From positions 1 to 7,852 of the forward strand of contig JABFSD010000681.1 in the NCBI GenBank assembly GCA_013140935.1: 7,852 nt of DNA. The letters are read 5' to 3'. A program made the position numbers and the translations under genes. The DNA is from Acidobacteriota bacterium. Lineage in GTDB: Bacteria; Acidobacteriota; Blastocatellia; RBC074. The notes below the pieces were generated by a model. It was not told the origin of the DNA. It did no database searches and saw only the letters and a program-made list of their open reading frames with translations. Below, piece by piece: positions 1-4,641 of the stretch (positions are counted from its first letter, which is position 1; each line of letters begins with the position of its first letter).

Positions 1-608
1 ACCATACCGTAACCTTCCAATAAATCTACCTCGTGCGCTTTTTTCACGATAACTAAATGTTCGCGTAACGGTTGCTTGAGCTTCTGGGGCAACATCGTCC
101 GACGGTCTTTGTTACCCTTGCCTGCCATCACATTGACTTCGTTGCGCTCGAAATCAATATCCTTGACGCGCAACCGCAGCAACTCGGCCAGCCGCACCCC
201 GGTTCCATATAACAACTCGGCCATCAACCGGTTGCGCCCTTCCATTTGTTCGTGAATGCGATCTACTTCTTCTCGAGTAAACACCGTAGGTTGCCGTCGT
301 TCGTTTTTCGCCAGCGGCAATTGGGCTAACTCAGGCGAATCTATTTGCAGCACCTCACGATAAACGAATAACAAAGCGTGCAGGCATTGATTGCGCGAAG
401 AAGGTGAAAGGTGGCGTTCATTTGCCAGATAAGCCAGATAGGCTTCGATTTCGGGCGCTCCCATTTCACGCGGATGGCGGAAGTCATGAAACTTGAGAAA
501 GCGTTTGGCCCAATCAACGTAGGTTTGTTCGGTGCGATAACTCATGCCGCGCAAGCGTATCGCCGTGCGCATCAGATCGAGGAATCTCGGTGGTTGTGAT
601 TCTGCCAT
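1..608 (-). CDS. intI: Integron integrase (tyrosine recombinase), C-terminus outside window
   Basis: Site-specific recombinase that would excise and insert gene cassettes by attC x attI or attC x attC exchange. 202 codons are visible, read from ATG at 608 leftwards off the window edge. Residues ~8-90 are the N-terminal SAM-like core-binding domain, with IntI-typical wording (RTEQTYVDW, RFLKFH, HPREMG, ERHLSPSSRNQ). The catalytic domain begins near residue 107. YGTGVRLAELLRLRVKDIDF carries the first catalytic Arg (R139), and GKGNKDR (164-169) the beta-hairpin Lys. The remaining H/R/H/Tyr residues and the IntI-specific extra helix lie beyond base 1, so integrity cannot be judged. The SD is GAAAGGA at 618-624, 9 nt from the ATG. 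It is divergent from the cassettes, the usual integron arrangement, and no frameshift is seen. A generic XerC-type recombinase is the alternative, but five attC sites next door make IntI very likely. Confidence 0.93.
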   Translation of the reverse strand, partial: MAESQPPRFLDLMRTAIRLRGMSYRTEQTYVDWAKRFLKFHDFRHPREMGAPEIEAYLAYLANERHLSPSSRNQCLHALLFVYREVLQIDSPELAQLPLAKNERRQPTVFTREEVDRIHEQMEGRNRLMAELLYGTGVRLAELLRLRVKDIDFERNEVNVMAGKGNKDRRTMLPQKLKQPLREHLVIVKKAHEVDLLEGYGM

Positions 609-618
609 GTTTTTTGTT

Positions 619-628
619 CCTTTCAGCC
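619..628. repeat. Left 10-bp flanking direct repeat (putative target-site duplication)
   Basis: CCTTTCAGCC; the identical copy is at 855-864. On the minus strand it reads GGCTGAAAGG and supplies the intI ribosome-binding site. Confidence 0.65.
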
Positions 629-854
629 CAATGTGCGTCAACTTTTTGCACCAGGGCTTTGGCAAAGTCGCTAACTTTCCTCAAAAGACCTATTCGGAGA
701 CTTCAGCGCGTTCGCAGACCGTGGCGCAACCTCGCCAAGGTTGCGCGGCTTCCCCAACCGACGCACTGGGAAGCAGCACAACTTTGGCGAAGTTGTGCCA
801 CGGTTGCCACGCGGTCTTTCTCTCTAACGCGATGCAAAAAGTTGACGTGCATTC
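629..854. mobile_element. MITE-like palindromic element inserted in the intI leader
   Basis: Terminal inverted repeats 630-650 and 833-853 match at 19 of 21 positions (inner part CAACTTTTTGCA). The element is flanked by a 10-bp direct repeat, CCTTTCAGCC, at 619-628 and 855-864, which looks like a target-site duplication. Inside, a second inverted pair (CGCGTT 707-712 / AACGCG 826-831) encloses a compact four-way junction: closing stem 718-723/799-804, then hairpins 724-746, 748-774 and 776-798. No convincing protein is encoded, so it would be non-autonomous. The duplicated target contains the intI SD core, so the element landed between intI promoter and SD. The transposase family is unknown. 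Confidence 0.72.
718..804. repeat. Cloverleaf-capable core of the palindromic element
   Basis: Closing stem ACCGTG (718-723) with CACGGT (799-804). Arm 1: 9-bp stem 724-732/738-746, loop CGCCA. Arm 2: 7-bp stem GCTTCCC 748-754 with GGGAAGC 768-774, 13-nt loop. Arm 3: 9-bp stem 776-784/790-798, loop TGGCG. Only single bases (747, 775) separate the arms. The loops of arms 1 and 3 are exact reverse complements, so a kissing-loop contact is possible. All stems were paired by eye. Confidence 0.7.
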
Positions 855-864
855 CCTTTCAGCC
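855..864. repeat. Right 10-bp flanking direct repeat (putative target-site duplication)
   Basis: CCTTTCAGCC, the second copy of 619-628, directly outside the right terminal inverted repeat. It is a stranded duplicate of the intI SD region, now about 250 nt from the intI start codon. Confidence 0.65.
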
Positions 865-872
865 AGTTGACT

Positions 873-900
873 TTGCAATTGCACCGAGGCGAATTATACT
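873..900 (+). promoter_or_regulatory. Candidate rightward promoter for the 963-1310 gene, possibly the cassette promoter
   Basis: TTGCAA (873-878), 16-bp spacer, TATACT (895-900). It overlaps the leftward -10 on the opposite strand. A perfect 10-bp palindrome, TGCAATTGCA (874-883), overlaps the -35 and could be an operator. Whether transcription reaches the cassettes past the hairpins at 1299-1378 is unknown. Confidence 0.42.
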
Positions 901-919
901 CCGCGCCGTCTCAGAGCAA
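893..919 (-). promoter_or_regulatory. Candidate intI promoter (Pint)
   Basis: On the minus strand a perfect TATAAT (-10) lies at 893-898. The -35 is weak: TTGCTC at 914-919 with a 15-bp spacer. Removing the inserted element and one direct-repeat copy would give a leader of about 42 nt ending in the SD and ATG of intI, a sensible native layout. With the element present the leader is ~230 nt longer. Confidence 0.45.
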
Positions 920-962
920 AGCCTTTATCACTTTTTTGTTTTGGTCGGTTAGCGAGGTCGCC

Positions 963-1310
963 ATGATCCGTAAACTGAAGCCCGGGCAATCAGGAACCAA
1001 AAAATTTCTCTCCCAATACGGTGAGCGTTTGGTCTGTGTGCGCTATCGCTATGACGCGCTCGCCGGCAAGCGCGTCAAAACCGTAGAAATCATCGTAGAA
1101 GAAAACGATTGGCTCCCGCCGGCTCAACGCTACCTGCCCGACGAAATGGTTTGGCTGCGCACCGGGTTCGTAGACCAACCAACTGAAAAACGAATCCGTG
1201 CCGCAGGAGGCAAATGGGACAGCAAGCGTTGCGTCTGGAATATTCGCTATGAAGCCGCCGTGACGCTTGGTCTTTCTGCTCACGTCGAGCGACGTGAGGT
1301 TTCGCTATAG
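963..1310 (+). CDS. Conserved-looking uncharacterised protein between intI and the cassette array
   Basis: 115 aa. The ATG at 963 is chosen because GAGG (953-956) precedes it by 6 nt; an in-frame ATG at 867 lacks this. The N-terminal half (MIRKLKPGQSGTKKF, then RLVCVRYRYDALAGKRVKTV and EIIVEENDW) has the character of a short protein I recall from many bacterial genomes without known function. The C-terminal half (AAGGKWDSKRCVWNIRY) resembles the W-rich DUF5710-type pattern; this likeness is only from memory. No signal peptide or membrane segment is seen. It is divergent from intI, with overlapping candidate promoters between them. No attC follows it, so it does not look like a cassette. Its TAG stop (1308-1310) lies inside the left arm of a perfect hairpin. 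Confidence 0.72.
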   Translation: MIRKLKPGQSGTKKFLSQYGERLVCVRYRYDALAGKRVKTVEIIVEENDWLPPAQRYLPDEMVWLRTGFVDQPTEKRIRAAGGKWDSKRCVWNIRYEAAVTLGLSAHVERREVSL

Positions 1311-1378
1311 ACCAACTTTTTGTTGGTCTATAGCGAAACAATTGGTCTATGGCGAAACCTGTTTCGCCATAGACCAAC
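1299..1378. repeat. Two adjacent long hairpins built from four copies of one ~18-nt word
   Basis: Hairpin 1: arms 1299-1316 (GTTTCGCTATAGACCAAC) and 1322-1339, perfect 18-bp stem, T5 loop 1317-1321. Hairpin 2: arms 1342-1358 and 1361-1377 (GTTTCGCCATAGACCAA), perfect 17-bp stem with CT between the arms. The two differ by a compensated change (CTATAG versus CCATAG/CTATGG), so both stems are kept perfect. The arms are interchangeable, so mutually exclusive pairings are possible. There is no U-tract after either stem, so it is not a classical terminator. It lies directly before the first cassette junction. Confidence 0.85.
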
Positions 1379-1380
1379 TT

Positions 1381-1408
1381 AGGCATTCCGCCTAATTACA
1401 TGTTCGGC
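1381..1408 (+). other. Putative attI / first cassette junction
   Basis: The core GTTCGGC (1402-1408) is the exact reverse complement of the R'' core GCCGAAC (2114-2120) of the first attC. This is what is expected where cassette A begins, with crossover after G1402. No attC-like partner is found upstream, so this should be the attI recombination point. The small inverted repeat AGGC/GCCT (1381-1393) precedes it. attI boundaries cannot be set from sequence alone. Confidence 0.45.
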
Positions 1409-1636
1409 AGCACGATGCCTAAATAAGACAGTGTGCCACGCTTGAAAAGTGAATAGTTCAACCTGATAATGGAGTCAGCTTTAGGCGAGAAAACAAAACC
1501 CGCTCAACTGATCTCCCTTCTTGGCAGGCGGTGAAATTAGTTGAACGGGCATTGTGATATATCTTGGCAAAGACTTATAGCACAACGCCGCTTCTCTCGT
1601 AAAGACTCACCCAGCCTGCCATAAAGGAAAATTGCA
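1409..1636 (+). other. Non-coding leader of cassette A
   Basis: No credible gene. It holds an imperfect inverted repeat: CCCGCTCAACT (1499-1509) with AGTTGAACGGG (1539-1549), 10 of 11 paired, 29-nt gap. It also holds a weak promoter candidate for the following small gene: TTGTGA (1552-1557), 18-bp spacer, TATAGC (1576-1581). The leader is long for a cassette, which suggests that cassette A carries its own regulation. Confidence 0.4.
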
Positions 1637-1813
1637 ATGGCAAACCCTAAACCGACAGTAAAACCAGGTCAGAAAGTACCGGACTCCGGTATCTACAAAA
1701 GCACGAAGACTAACGTAAAGTCTACGTTGGTAAAAAATGAGCCTGCTCCGCCAACCCCTAAGCCAGGGGAAAAGTGGGAACAGGTCGTAGACACCAACAA
1801 GAAAAAGAGCTAA
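1637..1813 (+). CDS. YjzC-like small protein (cassette A)
   Basis: 58 aa, beginning MANPKPTVKPGQKVPDSGIY, with the later segment PPTPKPGEKWEQVVD and a basic tail NKKKS. The pattern 'PGQK-P-SG-Y ... PPTP-PGEKW' recalls the YjzC-like family of tiny proteins of unknown role; this comes from memory of the family. It is hydrophilic, rich in Lys and Pro, and has no signal peptide or membrane segment. The SD AAAGGAAA (1623-1630) lies 6 nt before the ATG at 1637. Its stop overlaps by a few bases the stop of the convergent gene at 1810-2100. It is the only rightward gene in cassette A and sits ~235 bp from the cassette start, so it probably uses its own promoter. Confidence 0.68.
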   Translation: MANPKPTVKPGQKVPDSGIYKSTKTNVKSTLVKNEPAPPTPKPGEKWEQVVDTNKKKS

Positions 1814-2100
1814 TCGGGCTGCTTTTGCGCCATCAGGTGAGACCAGATCGCACCGCTTGCAACCCAAGCTATGCTTTGCATTTCATCGGGGCGCAAAAGT
1901 AAAACGGTAGGCTCTACACTGTCTTTTTCAAGCCGAAGGTAGACACAATCCACCTTCGGCTTGTTTTCCCCTTCTACGGTTCCTGCGCTGATGACACAGT
2001 TATTCCCGCCATATTCCTGGCGAATAACTTCAGAGTAGATAAGTCCGTCTTCTATCCAAGTTCGGTCTTCTGACAAGCTCGCATTCGTGAAATGTCGCAT
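1810..2100 (-). CDS. Uncharacterised protein, antisense to the array (cassette A)
   Basis: 96 aa, not recognised. The composition is protein-like: segments WIEDGLIYSEVIRQEYGG, VYLRLEKDSVEPTVLLLRPD and IAWVASGAIWSHLM suggest a small alpha/beta cytoplasmic protein. No signal peptide is seen. The start is the ATG at 2100, only 14 bp inside the attC R'' core; no strong SD precedes it (a TTTTGGTTTT stretch), so the start is uncertain. It converges on the YjzC-like gene with a few bases of overlap. Transcription from an integron promoter would make only antisense RNA, so it would need its own promoter, perhaps inside attC; no convincing one is seen. Confidence 0.55.
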   Translation of the reverse strand: MRHFTNASLSEDRTWIEDGLIYSEVIRQEYGGNNCVISAGTVEGENKPKVDCVYLRLEKDSVEPTVLLLRPDEMQSIAWVASGAIWSHLMAQKQPD

Positions 2101-2113
2101 AAAACCAAAAGCT

Positions 2114-2203
2114 GCCGAACATCAATTCAACCGTAGCCGCGCCAGCCACGATCTTTGTTATTACCAGTGCTACAGGCGCGGCACGGTTAATTTGGCGTTA
2201 GAC
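2114..2203 (+). repeat. attC site of cassette A (attC-A)
   Basis: 90 bp. R'' GCCGAAC (2114-2120), R' GTTAGAC (2197-2203), crossover after G2197. The inner stem TTCAACCGTAGCCGCGCC pairs with GGCGCGGCACGGTTAA, leaving one extra A on the left arm, the expected extrahelical base of a folded attC. It closely resembles the attC at 3253-3342. Confidence 0.92.
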
Positions 2204-2566
2204 AGTGGCTACGCTCTGCTCGTGACTGAGCGATGTGCAAGTCCACCACATACAATCATAAGCGTGACTCCAATTGCCTGTTTCTTTTGAAACGAAGACA
2301 CTTACACCGTCTTTGTCCAAGATCATTGGCACGTCATTCTTTGCGCAATACTCGCAACTGACTGCGCGTAATGACTTCCAGTGGTCAGCTTGCGCGTCCT
2401 CAATGATTACTGCCAATAAGTCCCAATCTTGCGGCCTTTGGTGTGCAACGCAATGAGCAAGCATTTCTGCACTGTGCTGTTTCACGAAATCAAAGGTTGC
2501 TTGATCGTACTTCACTTGCGGCGGTGCTTTTCGATAGCCCTTCGGCGCTAATACGTCTACTGCCAT
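2198..2566 (-). CDS. Uncharacterised protein, antisense to the array (cassette B)
   Basis: 122 aa, not recognised. It begins MAVDVLAPKGYRKAPPQVKY. A middle region DWDLLAVIIEDAQADHWKSL is probably helical, followed by VSCEYCAKNDVPMILD and a C-terminal YDCMWWTCTSL. The C-x-x-C pair plus three other Cys could bind a metal or be structural. No signal peptide is present. The start at 2566 has a good SD (minus-strand GAAGGGAG, 2570-2577). Its TAA stop is made from bases 2198-2200, the first three bases of the cassette, so the gene fills the cassette to the recombination point. It needs its own promoter; a TTGACC lies in the downstream attC, but its -10 partner is poor. Confidence 0.66.
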   Translation of the reverse strand: MAVDVLAPKGYRKAPPQVKYDQATFDFVKQHSAEMLAHCVAHQRPQDWDLLAVIIEDAQADHWKSLRAVSCEYCAKNDVPMILDKDGVSVFVSKETGNWSHAYDCMWWTCTSLSHEQSVATV

Positions 2567-2592
2567 AAATCTCCCTTCGGTGTGCCGCCAAT

Positions 2593-2677
2593 GCCTAACA
2601 TCGGTTCGACGCGGAGCGGCGCTGGTTATTCAGGTATGCGAGCGGTTCAGCGCCGCCCGGTCAACCCGGTGTTCGGT
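2593..2677 (+). repeat. attC site of cassette B (attC-B)
   Basis: 85 bp. R'' GCCTAAC (2593-2599), R' GTTCGGT (2671-2677). The inner arms GGAGCGGCGCTG and CAGCGCCGCCC pair imperfectly. This is the most divergent of the five attC sites, suggesting a different cassette source. Confidence 0.86.
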
Positions 2678-2722
2678 CTCTTACTCTAAATGAAACTATC
2701 ACCCTACAAAAGGAGAAACCCA

Positions 2723-3244
2723 ATGAAAAATTATCTTGGCTTAACATCACTGTTGCTGGTTGCTTTTTTGCTTCTTGCCTGCAATGACAAAACAGAAAAA
2801 GTCGCCGTCAACAATCAAGCCCCAACGCCAGTAACACTCGAAAACACGCCCAATCTTGAACCGGAAGTAATGGCTTTTCTAAAGCAGTTAGAGGAGGCAG
2901 ATAGCAAAAAGGATGTAAGTATTTATGAACGAGTATTAGTACCCGAATATATCTTTATGATGGACGGCAGAACTTGGACAAAGGCGCAGGTGTTGGAAGG
3001 AAAGAAGAAATTGTACCTAGCAGAGGACACTGACATGAAATCAGAGAACAAAGATATGCGAGTCAAGGCGTACGGAAATGTTGTTGTCGTTACGGGACAG
3101 CAAACCGTAAGTTACAAAGATAAACAGGGGAAGCCGCACTCAGAAAGCGCACATAGTCTGATGGTCTTAACAAAATCGGATGGGCAATGGCGTTTATTAG
3201 CAGCTTCCGGTTCGGCAATAAACCCAAAAGCCGACAGCAAGTAA
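2723..3244 (+). CDS. Lipoprotein with DUF4440/SnoaL-like (NTF2-fold) domain (cassette C)
   Basis: 173 aa. The ATG at 2723 is preferred over the in-frame ATG at 2690 because AAAAGGAG (2708-2715) precedes it and it gives a clean lipoprotein signal: MKNYLGLTSLLLVAFLLLAC, with lipobox LLAC and lipidated C20. A short Pro/Thr-rich linker (to ~45) follows. Residues ~50-165 fit a DUF4440/NTF2-like domain: a helix FLKQLEEADSKKDVSIYERV, then EYIFMMDGRTWTKAQVLEG, then beta strands NVVVVTGQQTVSY and the closing DGQWRLLAASGSAI. Such folds are pocket-forming but often lack identifiable catalysis, so no substrate is assigned. It probably sits on the periplasmic face of a membrane. It is the single, correctly oriented gene of cassette C. 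Confidence 0.85.
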   Translation: MKNYLGLTSLLLVAFLLLACNDKTEKVAVNNQAPTPVTLENTPNLEPEVMAFLKQLEEADSKKDVSIYERVLVPEYIFMMDGRTWTKAQVLEGKKKLYLAEDTDMKSENKDMRVKAYGNVVVVTGQQTVSYKDKQGKPHSESAHSLMVLTKSDGQWRLLAASGSAINPKADSK

Positions 3245-3252
3245 CAAAGCCG

Positions 3253-3342
3253 ACCGAACATCTATTCCACCGTAGCCGCGCCAACGAGTGCTGTGGCTAA
3301 TGCCAATGTTACAGGCGCGGCACGGTGAACATGGCGTTCGGC
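3253..3342 (+). repeat. attC site of cassette C (attC-C)
   Basis: 90 bp. R'' ACCGAAC (3253-3259) is the exact complement of the cassette's leading core GTTCGGT at 2671. R' is GTTCGGC (3336-3342). The inner stem CACCGTAGCCGCGCC pairs with GGCGCGGCACGGTG, with one unpaired A. It is near-identical in arms to attC-A, with a different apical loop. Confidence 0.92.
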
Positions 3343-3403
3343 TCTTTCCTTTTGCCGCGATGCTTCGCCTGCTATAAGCTGTTTATCGAGAGGTTATAAT
3401 TCT

Positions 3404-3607
3404 ATGTTGAATACAGTTTGGGCTGTTGTCCACGAAGGTGGAATCAAAACGCTTGGCAGAGTTGACGCACCGGAAGGCACAAGAGTTTTAGTTACGCTGC
3501 TGGTTGAAGACGAAGCCGACTTTTGGCAAGCGGCAAGCTCTGCATCCTTGAACGAGATTTGGGACAATGTGGAGGACGACGTTTATGCCGAGTTACTCGA
3601 AGCCTGA
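3404..3607 (+). CDS. Antitoxin of PemK/MazF module, AF2212/DUF104-like (cassette D)
   Basis: 67 aa, predicted cognate antitoxin of the toxin gene it overlaps by 23 bp. The N-terminal half (VWAVVHEGGIKTLGRVDAPE, then GTRVLVTLL) matches the 'EGTRV' beta-barrel pattern of AF2212-like/DUF104 antitoxins. The acidic C-terminal half (FWQAASSASLNEIWDNVEDD) resembles the toxin-wrapping tail common in such pairs. The SD GAGAGG (3388-3393) lies 10 nt before the ATG. Candidate promoter elements upstream are weak: TTGCCG 3352-3357, 15-bp spacer, TATAAG 3373-3378. As in other TA operons, autoregulation by the complex is likely but not shown here. Confidence 0.85.
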   Translation: MLNTVWAVVHEGGIKTLGRVDAPEGTRVLVTLLVEDEADFWQAASSASLNEIWDNVEDDVYAELLEA

Positions 3608-3917
3608 AGTTGTGCTTGTCCTCTACCCATTTTCAGATTTGACGAGCGCAAAGGTCAGACCGGCAATTGTGGTTAATGCAGCGCACGTTTCGCAAGATTT
3701 GTTTGTTGTCGCACTGACCAGCAAAACGAGAGGCTTGTTAGCAGGTGAGTTCGTACTTACCGATTGGAAAGCAACAGGCTTAAACGTGGAAACAGCGGTC
3801 AAGCGCGGCATCTACACGATAAAAGAAACGCTGGTCAAAAAGCGCATTGGCAAACTTGAAGACGCAGATGCAGCACAACTCGAAAAATCCTTACGCGACT
3901 GGCTGGAATTACCCTAA
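3585..3917 (+). CDS. PemK/MazF-family toxin, probable mRNA endoribonuclease (cassette D)
   Basis: 110 aa. The ATG at 3585 is chosen because GGAGGA (3571-3576) lies 8 nt upstream; an in-frame ATG at 3567 precedes that SD. The MazF/PemK fold is indicated by VVLVLYPFSDLTSAKVRPAI (R25 is the conserved Arg) and LFVVALTSKT (T45, S46), the active-site pair positions in MazF-type RNases. The C-terminal part (GLNVETAVKRGIYTIKETLV, then KKRIGKLEDADAAQLEKSL) is the substrate-loop and terminal-helix region usual in this subgroup. Full length and apparently intact. Translation is coupled to the antitoxin by the 23-bp overlap. RNA cleavage specificity cannot be read from the sequence. Confidence 0.9.
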   Translation: MPSYSKPEVVLVLYPFSDLTSAKVRPAIVVNAAHVSQDLFVVALTSKTRGLLAGEFVLTDWKATGLNVETAVKRGIYTIKETLVKKRIGKLEDADAAQLEKSLRDWLELP

Positions 3918-3938
3918 TCGCTTTGAAAATAACAGCGA

Positions 3939-4023
3939 GCCGAACATCCATTCAACCGTAGCCGCTTTCCGTAGCCAATGGGTTTGAAAAGAGAGGCGCC
4001 GCCCGGTGAACGGGTTGTTCGGC
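3939..4023 (+). repeat. attC site of cassette D (attC-D)
   Basis: 85 bp. R'' GCCGAAC (3939-3945), R' GTTCGGC (4017-4023), exact complements. The L'' region TTCAACCG opposes CGGTGAA, with one unpaired A. It closely resembles attC-E but not attC-A, -B or -C in its central part. Confidence 0.92.
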
Positions 4024-4068
4024 GCTATTTCAATGTAAGAACCTGTCAAATCTGAAGGAGTTCTATTC

Positions 4069-4335
4069 ATGCCTGTCATTTCCATGTTTTACGGGGTCAT
4101 CATTCGCCTGTATTTCCTCGACAACCAACACCACCACCTGCCGCACATCCACGCGAAGTACGCCGAGTTTGAAGCGTCCATTGGAATAGGAGATAGCGAG
4201 GTTCTCTCTGGTGAGTTGCCCCGCAAGCAGTTGAGGCTGGTACAGGCATGGATCGAGCTTCACCGCGATGAGCTGATGGCCGACTGGGAATTGGCGGTCA
4301 GTGGCGATACCCCCTACAAAATAGATCCCCTGTGA
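4069..4335 (+). CDS. DUF4160 protein, putative TA-like partner (cassette E)
   Basis: 88 aa. The pattern MPVISMFYGVIIRLYFLDNQ, then HHLPHIHAKY, then GELPRKQLRLVQAWIELHRD is the full-length DUF4160 signature, including the His-rich segment near residues 23-30. The function of the family is not established. It is often encoded next to a DUF2442 gene, as here, and such pairs have been proposed as toxin-antitoxin-like; this is family knowledge plus inference. The SD AAGGAG (4055-4060) lies 8 nt before the ATG. Its TGA (4333-4335) overlaps the SD of the next gene, so the pair is probably co-translated. It is cytoplasmic, with no signal peptide. Confidence 0.87.
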   Translation: MPVISMFYGVIIRLYFLDNQHHHLPHIHAKYAEFEASIGIGDSEVLSGELPRKQLRLVQAWIELHRDELMADWELAVSGDTPYKIDPL

Positions 4336-4344
4336 GGTAAAACT

Positions 4345-4641
4345 ATGTACTGGGATGTAAAAACCGTTAAACCGTTGCCGGATTATCGTATCTATGTCGA
4401 GATCGAGGATGGGCGAAGTGGAATTTTTGACCTAAAGCCTTATCTTGAGCATGGCGTATTTCGTGAACTTCGGGATGTGCATTACTTCAATCAGGTAGGC
4501 ATCCTGTTCGGTGCAGTCACCTGGCCTCACGAGCAGGACGTTGCGCCAGAGACCCTGCTTGCCGAAATGGTTCCCCTTGATTCGAACCTCGCGCCTAACA
4601 TCCATTCAACCGTAGCCGCTTCCCGTAGCGATTCGGTTTGA
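4345..4641 (+). CDS. DUF2442 protein whose C-terminus is read from the attC (cassette E)
   Basis: 98 aa. MYWDVKTVKPLPDYRIYVEI, GIFDLKPYLEHGVFRELRD and GILFGAVTWPHEQDVAPETL are the DUF2442 signature, complete by about residue 78. The frame then has no stop and runs into the attC: roughly the last 16 residues (APNIHSTVAASRSDSV) are encoded by 4592-4638, with TGA at 4639-4641 in the attC loop. The tail is therefore probably a by-product of cassette assembly, not part of the domain. The SD GAGG (4334-4337) lies 7 nt before the ATG and overlaps the DUF4160 stop. It is the partner of DUF4160 in a two-gene TA-like cassette; which member would be the toxin is not known. Confidence 0.88.
   Translation: MYWDVKTVKPLPDYRIYVEIEDGRSGIFDLKPYLEHGVFRELRDVHYFNQVGILFGAVTWPHEQDVAPETLLAEMVPLDSNLAPNIHSTVAASRSDSV

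Noticed and set aside
718..804. Cloverleaf as a tRNA gene.
   Set aside because: Arm lengths, loops and the absence of T-loop and D-loop consensus bases do not fit a tRNA; the arms are palindromic copies of each other.
590..952. Reading frames of 108-120 codons across the palindromic element.
   Set aside because: They translate inverted-repeat DNA, lack good SD sites and have no protein-like pattern.
1299..1378. Twin hairpins as intrinsic terminators.
   Set aside because: The T5 run is the loop of the first stem and no T-tract follows either stem, so the standard mechanism is not supported.
1299..1378. Four-copy repeat as a small CRISPR array.
   Set aside because: The copies alternate in orientation and have 1-5 nt between them; there are no spacers and no cas genes.
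1499..1549. Possible short attC: GCTCAAC (1502-1508) with GTTGAAC (1540-1546).
   Set aside because: Only 45 bp, no offset L boxes, and the cores do not match neighbouring sites. The core at 1402 already complements the R'' at 2114, so 1403-2197 is best read as one cassette.
2087..2290. Plus-strand frame across attC-A.
   Set aside because: It runs through the recombination site and the antisense of the cassette B gene, with no SD or family likeness.
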